The position numbers and the translations under genes are program-made. From NCBI GenBank assembly GCA_002291875.1, contig DBAV01000145.1:618-30187 (forward strand): DNA of 29,570 bases, in the 5' to 3' direction. Within the stretch, counting starts at the first letter, position 1; each line of letters begins with the position of its first letter. The notes under the pieces were generated by a model. It searched no databases, had not been told where the DNA came from, and saw only the letters and a program-made list of their open reading frames with translations. This stretch comes from Hyphomonadaceae bacterium UBA1001 (lineage in GTDB: Bacteria; Pseudomonadota; Alphaproteobacteria; Caulobacterales; Aquidulcibacteraceae). Of this stretch, positions 1-7,076 are shown in pieces.

Positions 1-1240
1 CCGACGGCCCGACCAGCGCCACCGTCTCGCCGGGGCGGACCGTGAAGCTCAGCCCGTTCAGCGATCGGCGCCCGTTCGCACCTGGATAGCTGAAGCGCAC
101 GTCCTCTAGGCACACCTCGCCACGCGGCGGTGACGGCATCGCCACCGGGACGGGTGGTGCGGCGATCTCGGGCCGCTCTTCAAGGATTTCCGACAGACGC
201 TGGGTCGCCCCCGAAGCCTTCTGGACATCGCCCCAGACCTCGGCCAGCGCCCCTGCGCCCGACGCTGCCAGCACGGCCAGAAAAACGAACTGGGTCAGTG
301 CCCCGGCCGTCATCTCGCCCGCCATCACCGACTGGGCACCCAGCCAGAGCACCGTGGCAACCCCGCCGAACACCATGGCGATCACCACCGCGGTCATCCA
401 CGACCGCGCGGCGATCCGCGCCCTGGCCGCAGCGAATGCCGCATCGACCGCCGTGCGGAAAATGGCGCGGGCCTGGTTCTCGCGGCCGAAGGCCTGGACG
501 GTCTCCAGCGCGTCGATGGTTTCAGAGGCCGCTGCCGACGCGTCGGCCACCCGGTCCTGCGCCACGGTGGACAGTCGCCGCACCTGCCGCCCAAAGCCGA
601 AGATCGGGATCAAAATGGCCGGTACGATCAGCAGCAGTGCCAGGGTCAGCTTGGGGCTGACAGTGAACAGCATCACCATCGCCCCCACCACCATGATCGA
701 ATTGCGCAGGGCAATCGAGGCCGACGAGCCCACCAGCGTCTCGACCAGCGTTGCGTCAGTGGTCAGCCGTGACAGCGCCTCGCCGGTGCGCGTGCGGGCA
801 AAATAGCCCGGCGAAAGGCCCACCAGATGATCGTACACGTCGGCGCGCAGGTCTGCGACCACCCGCTCGCCGATCTTCGAGACGAAATAGAACCTTGCGG
901 CGGATGCTACGGCCATGACCGCCACGATGGCGAACACGAACCCAAAGCGCGCATTCACCGCGTCCGGGTCGCCCGATGCAAAGCCGCCATCCACCAACTG
1001 CCGCGCTGCCAGCGGCAGCATCAGCGTCGCGCCCGCTGCCAGCAGCAGGAACAGCCCCGCCATCGCCAGGTCCGCCGGCCGCCGCGCCAGATAGGGCCAC
1101 AGCCGCGCCAGCGGGCGCAGATCGCGCGAGCGGCCCCGTTTCGCGGCATCGCGTTCCAGTGAAGTGGCAAGCTGGGCACCCCGGCCCGGACGGCCGTCGT
1201 GGGCTTCGACGCCCATGGAATCTGTCATGGCGTGCGCCAT
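1..1240 (-). CDS. ABC transporter, fused permease-ATPase, MsbA-like (3' end outside window)
   Basis: About 413 codons are visible before the gene runs off the left edge. The N-terminal half is an exporter-type six-helix membrane domain: hydrophobic stretches LAMAGLFLLL, FVFAIVAVMAVASA, IMVVGAMVMLF and LTLALLLIVPAILIPIF, with the loop motif GYFARTRTGEALSRLTTD typical of MsbA and half-transporter exporters, and FGRENQA after the ETIDALETVQ helix. The nucleotide-binding domain starts at about GEVCLEDVRFSYPG and the window ends inside the Walker A motif (VALVGPS). It is probably an inner-membrane homodimeric exporter of a lipid or hydrophobic substrate; the substrate cannot be read from sequence. 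In-frame ATGs lie at 1240, 1228 and 1216 and none has a clear Shine-Dalgarno, so the start is uncertain. It is divergent from the peptidase gene at 1390. Confidence 0.88.
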   Translation of the reverse strand, partial: MAHAMTDSMGVEAHDGRPGRGAQLATSLERDAAKRGRSRDLRPLARLWPYLARRPADLAMAGLFLLLAAGATLMLPLAARQLVDGGFASGDPDAVNARFGFVFAIVAVMAVASAARFYFVSKIGERVVADLRADVYDHLVGLSPGYFARTRTGEALSRLTTDATLVETLVGSSASIALRNSIMVVGAMVMLFTVSPKLTLALLLIVPAILIPIFGFGRQVRRLSTVAQDRVADASAAASETIDALETVQAFGRENQARAIFRTAVDAAFAAARARIAARSWMTAVVIAMVFGGVATVLWLGAQSVMAGEMTAGALTQFVFLAVLAASGAGALAEVWGDVQKASGATQRLSEILEERPEIAAPPVPVAMPSPPRGEVCLEDVRFSYPGANGRRSLNGLSFTVRPGETVALVGPS

Positions 1241-1389
1241 AGCAGCGCAAGGCCGCGGGGGAAAAGCGCACGCTGCCGCACCCGTGGCCGGTCGCAGACA
1301 GCGAAGTCACACGGGCCGCTTGCGCGGGGCGTGCCGAAGGGCAAGAAACCCTCGCGCTGCCGCCGACCCGCGGCCAAGGAGGACGCCGA
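1241..1389. promoter_or_regulatory. divergent intergenic region with strong RBS for the peptidase gene
   Basis: About 150 bases separate two divergent genes, so both promoters should lie here, though I see no convincing -35/-10 pair. The clear signal is AAGGAGG at 1376-1382, seven bases before the ATG at 1390, which fixes the start of the S9 peptidase gene. Confidence 0.5.
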
Positions 1390-3597
1390 ATGGACCGCAG
1401 GACCCTGTTGTTGACGGGCACGGCTGCAATGGCGGTGGGCATTGCCGGCTGCGCCACAACGCCAGGCGCAGCACCAGCCAGTGGGCGGGCACGGTTCACG
1501 GCCCTGGCCGGACCCGCCGCCGAGCGGCGCCCGGTGACCATCACCCAGCTGGGTCGGGTGCGCACCGACGACTATCAGTGGATGCGCGCGGCCCACTGGC
1601 AGGAGGTGATCGACAGCCCGACCACCCTGCCGGCCGAGATCCGCACCCATATCGAGGCCGAGAACGCCTACACCGAAGAGGTGCTGATGGCCCCGACCGC
1701 TGCGCTGCGTGACAAGCTGTTCCAGGAATTGCGCGGACGCATCGACGAGGACGACAGCTCGGTCCCCGCGCCGGACGGTATCTTCGAGTATGCCGTGCGC
1801 TTCCGCGAAGGCGGACAGTATCCGATCGTCGTGCGGCGGCCGATCGACCGGGTGACCAAGGCACCGACCGGCCCCGAACAGGTCGTGCTGGACGGCAATG
1901 TCGAAGCCGAGGGGCATGCCTTCTGGCGCTTGCAGGGCTGGGCCCATTCGCCTGACCACAGCCTGGTCGGTTACGCGGTGGACTATCGGGGCGGCAATTC
2001 GGCCACGCTGCGTTTTCGCGACACCACCACCGGCCGTGACCTGCCCTATGAAATCCAGGAGATTGCGGGTCCGCCCGACTGGGCGCCGGACTCGAAGACC
2101 TGCTTCTATCAGGCGGTCGATGCCAATTTCCGCCCCTCGCGGGTGATGCGCCATACGGTTGGCGCGGCGGGCCGCGACACTCTGGTCTTCGAAGAGCGTG
2201 ACCCCGCCTTCCAGATGGGGATCGGCACGTCCGCCTCGGGCGAATACCTGTTCATCGTGCGCGCCGAGAGTGCCAGTTCCGAGGTGCTCTACATTCCCAT
2301 GGCGACGCCCGACGCCGCGCCACGCCGCATCGCGCCGCATCGGCCGGGCGTGGAATACTATCCCGAACATTTTGGCGGGCATTTCTTCCTGCGGACCAAT
2401 GCCGGCGGCGCGCTCGACTATCGCATTGCGCGCGTGCCGGTGGGCGCGCCCGAGACGGCGGCGTGGGAGGACGTGATCCCGCACCAGCCCGGACGCTTCA
2501 TCGGCAGCATGGAGATGTATGGCCGCTACATGGTGCTCGACCTGATGGTTGATGCCCTGCCGCAGTTCTCGATCCGCGACATGGCCTCGGCCCAGGACCA
2601 CCTCGTGTCCTTCCCCGAGGAGGCCTATGACCTTTCGATCGCGCGCGGGTTCGAATTCGATACCACCACCCTGCGCTTCACCTATTCGTCGCCGACCACA
2701 CCGGCCGAAGTGTGGGATTATGACATGGCCACGCGCGAACGGGTCCTGCGCAAGCGCCAACGCATTCCCTCCGGACATGATGCGGCCGATTATGTCACGC
2801 GCAGGATCGTCGCGGTGGCGCCCGACGGCGCGCGCGTTCCTGTCACGCTGCTGGCACGCAGGACGACGCCACTGGACGGCACCGCGCCGTGCCTGCTGTA
2901 CGGGTATGGGGCCTATGGCATTTCGATGCCCGCCAGTTTCTCGATCGGGCGGCTGCCGCTGGTGGATCGTGGCCTGGTCTATGCCATCGCGCATGTCCGC
3001 GGCGGCCAGGAGCGCGGGCGCCAATGGTATCTGGACGGCAAGCTGATGCAGAAGCGCAACAGCTTCACCGACCTGATCGCCGTCGCCGCCCATCTCGAGG
3101 ATGCTCGCATCGTCGCGCCCGGCCGGACCGTGATCGAGGGTCGCTCGGCCGGCGGCCTGCTGGTGGGTGCAACAATGAACATGGCGCCCACGCGTTTCGC
3201 CGGGGTGATTGCCGGCGTCGCCTTTGTGGACGTCATCAACACGATTTCCGATGCCAGCCTGCCGCTGACACCGCCCGAGTGGACCGAATGGGGCAATCCG
3301 ATCACCGATCCGGCAGCCTATGACTACATGATGAGCTACAGCCCCTATGAAAACGTGGCCGAACACACCTATCCGCCGGTGCTCGCACAGACGGCCCTCT
3401 CGGACAGCCAGGTTACCTATTGGGAGCCCACGAAATGGGTCGCCCAGCTGCGTGCCCGCGCACCCCAGGGCGGACCCTATCTCCTGCGTTGCAACATGGA
3501 GGCGGGGCATGGCGGCGCATCGGGCCGGTTCGACCGCCTCAAGGAGGTGGCTGAGAGCCACGCCTTTGCGCTGTGGTGCCTTGGCATGACGGCCTGA
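1390..3597 (+). CDS. S9A serine peptidase, oligopeptidase B family, putative exported lipoprotein
   Basis: 735 aa, the usual length for oligopeptidase B, which cleaves short peptides after basic residues. It has an N-terminal beta-propeller region and a C-terminal alpha/beta-hydrolase domain. The catalytic triad is visible: Ser586 in GRSAGG, Asp672 in LSDSQVTYWEPTKW and His707 in EAGHGG. The spacings (86 and 35) nearly match E. coli PtrB (85 and 35). The stretches PLTPPEWTEWGNP and SYSPYENV are also typical of PtrB. The N-terminus is unusual: MDRRTLLLTG has a twin-arginine look, followed by a hydrophobic stretch and a lipobox-like GIAGC with Cys21, suggesting Tat export and lipid anchoring, whereas E. 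coli PtrB is cytosolic. An AAGGAGG seven bases upstream supports the ATG at 1390. It is convergent with cutA, 18 bases away. Confidence 0.93.
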   Translation: MDRRTLLLTGTAAMAVGIAGCATTPGAAPASGRARFTALAGPAAERRPVTITQLGRVRTDDYQWMRAAHWQEVIDSPTTLPAEIRTHIEAENAYTEEVLMAPTAALRDKLFQELRGRIDEDDSSVPAPDGIFEYAVRFREGGQYPIVVRRPIDRVTKAPTGPEQVVLDGNVEAEGHAFWRLQGWAHSPDHSLVGYAVDYRGGNSATLRFRDTTTGRDLPYEIQEIAGPPDWAPDSKTCFYQAVDANFRPSRVMRHTVGAAGRDTLVFEERDPAFQMGIGTSASGEYLFIVRAESASSEVLYIPMATPDAAPRRIAPHRPGVEYYPEHFGGHFFLRTNAGGALDYRIARVPVGAPETAAWEDVIPHQPGRFIGSMEMYGRYMVLDLMVDALPQFSIRDMASAQDHLVSFPEEAYDLSIARGFEFDTTTLRFTYSSPTTPAEVWDYDMATRERVLRKRQRIPSGHDAADYVTRRIVAVAPDGARVPVTLLARRTTPLDGTAPCLLYGYGAYGISMPASFSIGRLPLVDRGLVYAIAHVRGGQERGRQWYLDGKLMQKRNSFTDLIAVAAHLEDARIVAPGRTVIEGRSAGGLLVGATMNMAPTRFAGVIAGVAFVDVINTISDASLPLTPPEWTEWGNPITDPAAYDYMMSYSPYENVAEHTYPPVLAQTALSDSQVTYWEPTKWVAQLRARAPQGGPYLLRCNMEAGHGGASGRFDRLKEVAESHAFALWCLGMTA

Positions 3598-3622
3598 TGG
3601 GGTCTGGGCGGGCGCTCAGGCC
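3591..3622. terminator. inverted repeat spanning two convergent stop codons (weak terminator candidate)
   Basis: GGCCTGA (3591-3597) and TCAGGCC (3616-3622) are exact reverse complements. They include the stop codons of the peptidase gene and of cutA, both of which end Ala-stop. The seven-base stem encloses an 18-base G-rich loop with no T tract, so it is at best a weak bidirectional terminator and may be coincidental. Confidence 0.22.
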
Positions 3623-3936
3623 TGATGGCCCGAGCGCTCGACCCAGGCCAGAAAGTCCGGCGCGCTGGCAGCGGCATCAACGCCAATCGCTGCAATGGCG
3701 GGTGTCTCATTGGGATGCAGGGCCAGGATGCGCGCGGTCGTGGCCGCGGCCTGCGCATCGGCCACCTTGACCAGCATGACCGTCTCGCCGGCGGACTCCA
3801 CCTGTCCCTCCCAACGATAGACCGAGGTCATGCCGGGCAGGATGTTGGCACAGGCGGCCAGCCCTTCTTCGACCAGTGCGATCGCCGCCTCGCGCGCGGT
3901 TCCGGGGTCGGGCCAGGTGGTGTAGAGCAGTTTCAT
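3616..3936 (-). CDS. cutA: CutA1-family divalent-cation tolerance protein
   Basis: 106 aa, full length for the CutA1 family of small trimeric cytoplasmic proteins with a PII-like fold, linked to copper and divalent-metal tolerance; the biochemical role is still debated. The family core is unmistakable: EGLAACANILPGMTSVYRWE, followed by a helix-strand end with HPNETPAIAAI (the usual HPYExPEI segment). The start ATG at 3936 is preceded by GGAGAGG. The gene stands alone, convergent with the S9 peptidase and divergent from queC with a 76-base gap. Confidence 0.93.
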   Translation of the reverse strand: MKLLYTTWPDPGTAREAAIALVEEGLAACANILPGMTSVYRWEGQVESAGETVMLVKVADAQAAATTARILALHPNETPAIAAIGVDAAASAPDFLAWVERSGHQA

Positions 3937-4012
3937 CGTCCTCTCCTGCCGCCATGGCGCGGAACGTGTATGGGCGACACCTCACGGCCGTGCCCACGGA
4001 GTTCAAGCCCGA

Positions 4013-4768
4013 ATGTCGTCACTGCCCACCGAAGCCAGCGAGCCGCGCCGGCCGGAGGCGGCGCTCGTGCTGTTTTCGGGCGGCCAGGATTCCACCGTTT
4101 GCTTGGCGTGGGCGCTCGAGCGCTATGCCCGGGTCGAAACGATCGGCTTCTTCTATGGACAGAGGCACGCCACGGAACTCGAGCAGCGCGGGCCCATCCG
4201 CGAGGCCCTGGCCGAGACATTCCCGGACTGGGGCACCCGGCTGGGGCCCGATCACCTGGTCGACCTTGGTGGTTATGGTGCGATCGCATCCAGCGCACTG
4301 ACCGAGGCGCGCGCCATCGAGCTGGACCGCAATGGCCTGCCCAACACCTTCGTACCGGGACGCAATCTGGTGTTCCTGACGGTGGCGGCGGCGCTGGGCT
4401 GCCGGCGTGGCCTGGAAACACTGGTCGGCGGCATGTGCGAAACCGATTTCTCGGGCTATCCGGACTGCCGCCGCGCCACCCTCGATTCCCTCGAGGAAAC
4501 CATCGCGCTGGGAATGGATGCGCCGGTCGTGATCCAGACCCCGCTGATGTACCTCACCAAGGCCGAGACCTGGGGCCTGACCCACAGGCTGGGCGGCGAC
4601 CCGCTGGTCGAGATCGTGCGCACGCTGACCCACACCTGCTATCTGGGTCAGCGTGACACCCTGCACCCCTGGGGGCATGGCTGCGGCACATGCCCCGCCT
4701 GCGAACTGCGGGCCTCGGGCTGGCAGGTCTGGCAGGCCGGCCGCGTCAGCGAGATGGGCCCGGCGTGA
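4013..4768 (+). CDS. queC: 7-cyano-7-deazaguanine synthase QueC
   Basis: 251 aa. QueC converts 7-carboxy-7-deazaguanine to preQ0 using ATP and ammonia, a step in queuosine tRNA modification. The adenylating PP-loop SGGQDSTVCL lies near residue 22. The family segments FFYGQRHATEL, FVPGRNLVFL, GGMCETDFSGYPDCR and TPLMYLTKAETW follow in order. The C-terminal zinc site has four cysteines, Cys209, Cys224, Cys227 and Cys230 (CGTCPAC). The ATG at 4013 begins a short non-conserved leader before the PP-loop domain; no strong RBS is visible. The stop overlaps the GTG start of queE (GTGA), so the two are probably translationally coupled. I see no preQ1 riboswitch in the 76 bases upstream. Confidence 0.96.
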   Translation: MSSLPTEASEPRRPEAALVLFSGGQDSTVCLAWALERYARVETIGFFYGQRHATELEQRGPIREALAETFPDWGTRLGPDHLVDLGGYGAIASSALTEARAIELDRNGLPNTFVPGRNLVFLTVAAALGCRRGLETLVGGMCETDFSGYPDCRRATLDSLEETIALGMDAPVVIQTPLMYLTKAETWGLTHRLGGDPLVEIVRTLTHTCYLGQRDTLHPWGHGCGTCPACELRASGWQVWQAGRVSEMGPA

Positions 4769-5415
4769 GCTATTCGGTCAAGGAAATCTACGTCACCCTG
4801 CAGGGTGAGGGCGCCCAGACCGGCCGCGCCGCGGTGTTCCTGCGGTTTGCGGGGTGCAATCTGTGGACGGGCCGCGAGGCCGACCGCGACACCGCGGTGT
4901 GCCGCTTCTGCGACACCGACTTCGTCGGCATGGACGGGCCGGGCGGGGGCCGCTTCGCAAGCGCAGATGACCTGGCCCTGGCGGTTCGCACGGCGTGGGA
5001 CCGTGCCGCGCCCGGTGGGGGCGGTAGGCCCTATGTCGTATGCACCGGCGGCGAACCGCTGCTGCAACTGGATGGGGCGGCCCTTGCTGCGCTGCACGCG
5101 CGCGGCCTTGAGGTGGCGGTCGAGACCAACGGGACGATCGAGGCCCCCGCCGGGCTCGACTGGATCTGTGTCAGCCCAAAGGCCAACGCCCCGCTGCGCC
5201 AGACCCGCGGCCACGAACTCAAGCTGGTGTTCCCCCAAGCCGAGCCCGAAGCCCGGCCCGAACGCTTTGAACATCTCGACTTTGCGCACTTTTTCCTGCA
5301 ACCGATGGATGGGCCGCGTCAGGCCGAGAACATCGCCGCCGCCGCCGCCTGGTGCTTGGCGCACCCGCGCTGGCGGCTTTCCCTCCAGACCCACAAGCTG
5401 ATCGGCCTCCCCTGA
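4765..5415 (+). CDS. queE: 7-carboxy-7-deazaguanine synthase QueE (radical SAM)
   Basis: 216 aa from a GTG start at 4765 that overlaps the queC stop. QueE is a radical SAM enzyme that contracts the ring of 6-carboxytetrahydropterin to 7-carboxy-7-deazaguanine. Its cluster motif is CX14CX2C (Cys31, Cys46, Cys49; GCNLW...CRFCDTDF), the clade-specific spacing rather than the canonical CX3CX2C. The opening VKEIYVTLQGEGAQTGR and the motifs CTGGEPLLQLD, VETNGT and VSPKAN are characteristic. The start is set by the conserved N-terminus, since KEIYVTLQGEG must lie within the first dozen residues. It is the middle gene of queC-queE-queD. Confidence 0.96.
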   Translation: MSYSVKEIYVTLQGEGAQTGRAAVFLRFAGCNLWTGREADRDTAVCRFCDTDFVGMDGPGGGRFASADDLALAVRTAWDRAAPGGGGRPYVVCTGGEPLLQLDGAALAALHARGLEVAVETNGTIEAPAGLDWICVSPKANAPLRQTRGHELKLVFPQAEPEARPERFEHLDFAHFFLQPMDGPRQAENIAAAAAWCLAHPRWRLSLQTHKLIGLP

Positions 5416-5428
5416 GGCAGCCTCCACC

Positions 5429-5812
5429 ATGACCGACCCCACCTTCGAGATCGTCAAGGGCGTGAATTTCGACGCCGCCCATTTCATGCCCTGGGAGGCC
5501 CAAGGCCAGCCCTACCGGCGGATGCACGGCCACTCCTTCCGGCTTGAAATCGCGGTGCGGGGGCGGCGCGACCCCGTGAAGGGCTGGGTCGAGGACCTCG
5601 GGGCCGTCGATGCCGCCCTGCGCACCCTGGCAAGCGTTCTGGACCATGGCGTGCTGAACGAGGTCGAGGGACTGGACAATCCGACGCTGGAAAACATCTG
5701 CGCATGGGCCGCCGGGCGCCTGCGGGTGCAGTTTCCGGGGCTGGTAAGGGTGACCGTGTCGCGCCCCACTCTGGGCGAATCGTGTACGCTGCAGCTGGAC
5801 AGCACGGCCTGA
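5429..5812 (+). CDS. queD: QueD-like 6-carboxytetrahydropterin synthase lacking the usual catalytic cysteine
   Basis: 127 aa, T-fold (PTPS/QueD) family. QueD makes 6-carboxytetrahydropterin from dihydroneopterin triphosphate, just upstream of QueE. Zinc-binding histidines are His18 (DAAHF), His33 and His35 (MHGHSF), and the Asp-His pair is present at Asp72-His73 (LDHGVLN). The position of the E. coli catalytic Cys27 (four residues before the first His of HGH) is Tyr29 here (QPYRRMHGH), with no other cysteine nearby. The C-terminal pterin-binding segment reads VSRPTLGES instead of the usual V-K-E-T type, with a Glu at 117. The operon context (13 bases after queE) argues strongly for the QueD role, but it is a divergent subfamily. 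A dihydromonapterin-type or sepiapterin-converting activity is an alternative. Confidence 0.88.
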   Translation: MTDPTFEIVKGVNFDAAHFMPWEAQGQPYRRMHGHSFRLEIAVRGRRDPVKGWVEDLGAVDAALRTLASVLDHGVLNEVEGLDNPTLENICAWAAGRLRVQFPGLVRVTVSRPTLGESCTLQLDSTA

Positions 5813-5825
5813 TCCTCGGTCGCGG

Positions 5826-5935
5826 ACGACATGTCGTATGAGACGACATGAGGCGGCTGACATGTCGGATTTTTCCGAAAAACCCGACATGAGCGGGTGG
5901 ACATGTCGAAGTTTGTCGAATTCCTCGACATGTCC
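5826..5935. repeat. cluster of GACATGTC palindromes forming three hairpins
   Basis: The non-coding stretch between queD and purU contains four copies of the palindrome GACATGTC (centred near 5831, 5862, 5903 and 5930; the first is the 12-base palindrome ACGACATGTCGT) plus two half copies (CGACATG near 5845-5850 and 5885-5891). They pair into three adjacent hairpins. The first is 5830-5837 with 5843-5850, an exact 8-bp stem with loop ATGAG. The second is 5861-5874 with 5878-5891, 13 of 14 pairs with loop CCG. The third is 5899-5909 with 5925-5935, an exact 11-bp stem with a 15-base loop. Local base composition is less GC-rich than its surroundings. It could be a dispersed extragenic repeat, a multi-site operator or a terminator/attenuator cluster; the sequence does not decide. 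Confidence 0.8.
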
Positions 5936-6040
5936 GGAGCGATTGAACACGTCTCAACCCGCCCGTGATGCAAAGCCTACGCTGGCCCGGGGCGCGCATG
6001 ATCCTTGCCAGCAAAAATGCCGATGCCCCGAAACGAGCCG

Positions 6041-6904
6041 ATGACCAAGCCGACCTATGTCCTGACCCTGGCGTGTCCCAACCGGCCCGGCATCGTCGCC
6101 GCCGTCGCGGGCGAGCTGTTCGCGCGCGGCGCCAACATCCTCGATGCCCAGCAGTACGACGACACCGAAACCGACCGGTTCTTCATGCGCGTGGTGTTCG
6201 ATGCCGCCAATGGCGCACTGGATGTGGACGCGCTGCGCGGCGCGTTCGCCGGGCTGGGCGAAACGTTCGCCATGGACTGGACCATCCGCGCCCGCGCGGA
6301 CCGGCGCCGCGTGATGCTGCTGGTGTCGCGCTTCGACCATTGCCTGGCCGACCTTCTGTATCGCTGGCGCATCGGCGAGCTGGAGATGGACGTTGCGGCC
6401 ATCGTCTCGAACCACCCGCGTGAGACCTTCGCACACATCGACCTGCCCGACGGAGTATTCCACCATCTGCCGGTCACGCCGCAGACCAAGATGGAGCAGG
6501 AACAGGCGCTGTGGACCCTCGTCCAGTCCACGCGCACCGAGCTGGTCGTCCTTGCGCGCTATATGCAGGTGCTGTCGGATGGGCTGGCGGCCAAGCTGCT
6601 GGGCCGGTGCATCAACATCCACCATTCCTTCCTGCCCGGCTTCAAGGGCGCGCGGCCCTATCACCAGGCGCATGCGCGCGGTGTGAAGCTGATCGGTGCC
6701 AGCGCGCACTATGTCACGGGCGATCTCGACGAAGGCCCGATCATCGAGCAGGACGTCGAGCGCATCAGCCATCGCGACAGCCCCGACGACCTGATCCGCA
6801 AGGGTCGCGACATCGAACGCCGGGTGCTGGCCCGCGCCGTGCGCAACCACCTCGAGGACCGGGTGATCCTGAACGGCCGGAAGACGGTGGTGTTCGTGGA
6901 TTGA
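6041..6904 (+). CDS. purU: formyltetrahydrofolate deformylase PurU
   Basis: 287 aa from ATG 6041 (E. coli PurU is 280). It hydrolyses 10-formyl-THF to THF and formate, balancing one-carbon pools and supplying formate for purine synthesis. An N-terminal ACT domain (LTLACPNRPGIVAAVAGELF, residues 6-25) is followed by a formyltransferase domain. The catalytic Asn-His-Asp set sits in INIHHSFLPGFKGA and YVTGDLDEGPIIEQD, and the segment RYMQVLS is typical. The frame is open upstream to a TTG at 6005 with ATGs at 6017 and 6023, but the ACT domain of the family begins directly with the 6041 start (MTKPTYVLT). No strong RBS is seen. The last 30 codons are partly duplicated downstream at 6976-7057. Confidence 0.94.
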   Translation: MTKPTYVLTLACPNRPGIVAAVAGELFARGANILDAQQYDDTETDRFFMRVVFDAANGALDVDALRGAFAGLGETFAMDWTIRARADRRRVMLLVSRFDHCLADLLYRWRIGELEMDVAAIVSNHPRETFAHIDLPDGVFHHLPVTPQTKMEQEQALWTLVQSTRTELVVLARYMQVLSDGLAAKLLGRCINIHHSFLPGFKGARPYHQAHARGVKLIGASAHYVTGDLDEGPIIEQDVERISHRDSPDDLIRKGRDIERRVLARAVRNHLEDRVILNGRKTVVFVD

Positions 6905-6906
6905 GG

Positions 6907-6974
6907 CGGAGCGCCGCACTCCAGTGCGGCATGGCGGTCCGCGATCGCGGGCCGGCCGCGAGGCCGGCGCTCCG
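6907..6974. repeat. REP-like multi-hairpin extragenic element
   Basis: A 68-base GC-rich element lies just after the purU stop. Its ends are exact inverted repeats, CGGAGCGCCG (6907-6916) and CGGCGCTCCG (6965-6974). Inside are two hairpins, GCCGCACT/AGTGCGGC (6913-6930, small loop) and GCCGGCC/GGCCGGC with a GCGA tetraloop (6951-6968), separated by the 12-base palindrome CCGCGATCGCGG (6939-6950). This architecture is what is expected of REP/BIME-type dispersed elements, which often lie after stop codons and can stabilise or terminate transcripts. A single copy is present in this window. Confidence 0.7.
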
Positions 6975-6975
6975 G

Positions 6976-7057
6976 ATCGAACGCTGCCCACTTGAGGTGG
7001 TGCGCACTGAACCCGAGGACCAAGTGATCCTGGAGGGGCGCTGGACCATGATGCTCG
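6976..7057 (+). pseudogene. degenerate duplicate of the purU 3' end
   Basis: Positions 6976-7057 align with purU 6812-6896 at an offset of about 164 bases. ATCGAACGC is identical at the start (6976-6984). After a 15-versus-18-base divergent stretch, 41 of 58 bases match (7000-7057 against 6839-6896, my hand count). Read in the matching phase, both copies share IER, then L, VR, ED, VIL and GR-T in order: purU has EDRVILNGRKT and the copy has EDQVILEGRWT. The copy has no start and is not in frame with purU. The REP-like element lies between the two, so it is most simply a relic of a duplication or of an insertion at the purU 3' end. Confidence 0.6.
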
Positions 7058-7076
7058 GGCACAGAGCCGCAGCGAC

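Noticed and set aside
1225..3561. 778-codon open frame on the minus strand opposite the S9 peptidase
   Set aside because: It is the antisense shadow of a well-supported gene with all catalytic motifs; the minus-strand protein is His/Arg/Gly-rich with no recognisable domain and no RBS.
3937..4012. preQ1 riboswitch before queC
   Set aside because: I looked for the short C-rich/A-rich pseudoknot pattern and saw none in these 76 bases.
5826..5935. CRISPR array
   Set aside because: The repeated unit is only 8-12 bases, palindromic, with irregular spacing (31, 41 and 27 bases) and no cas genes nearby.
5838..6044. Small ORF of 68 codons over the palindrome cluster
   Set aside because: Its repeated DMS and TCR residues merely translate the GACATGTC repeats; no RBS or conserved protein is apparent.
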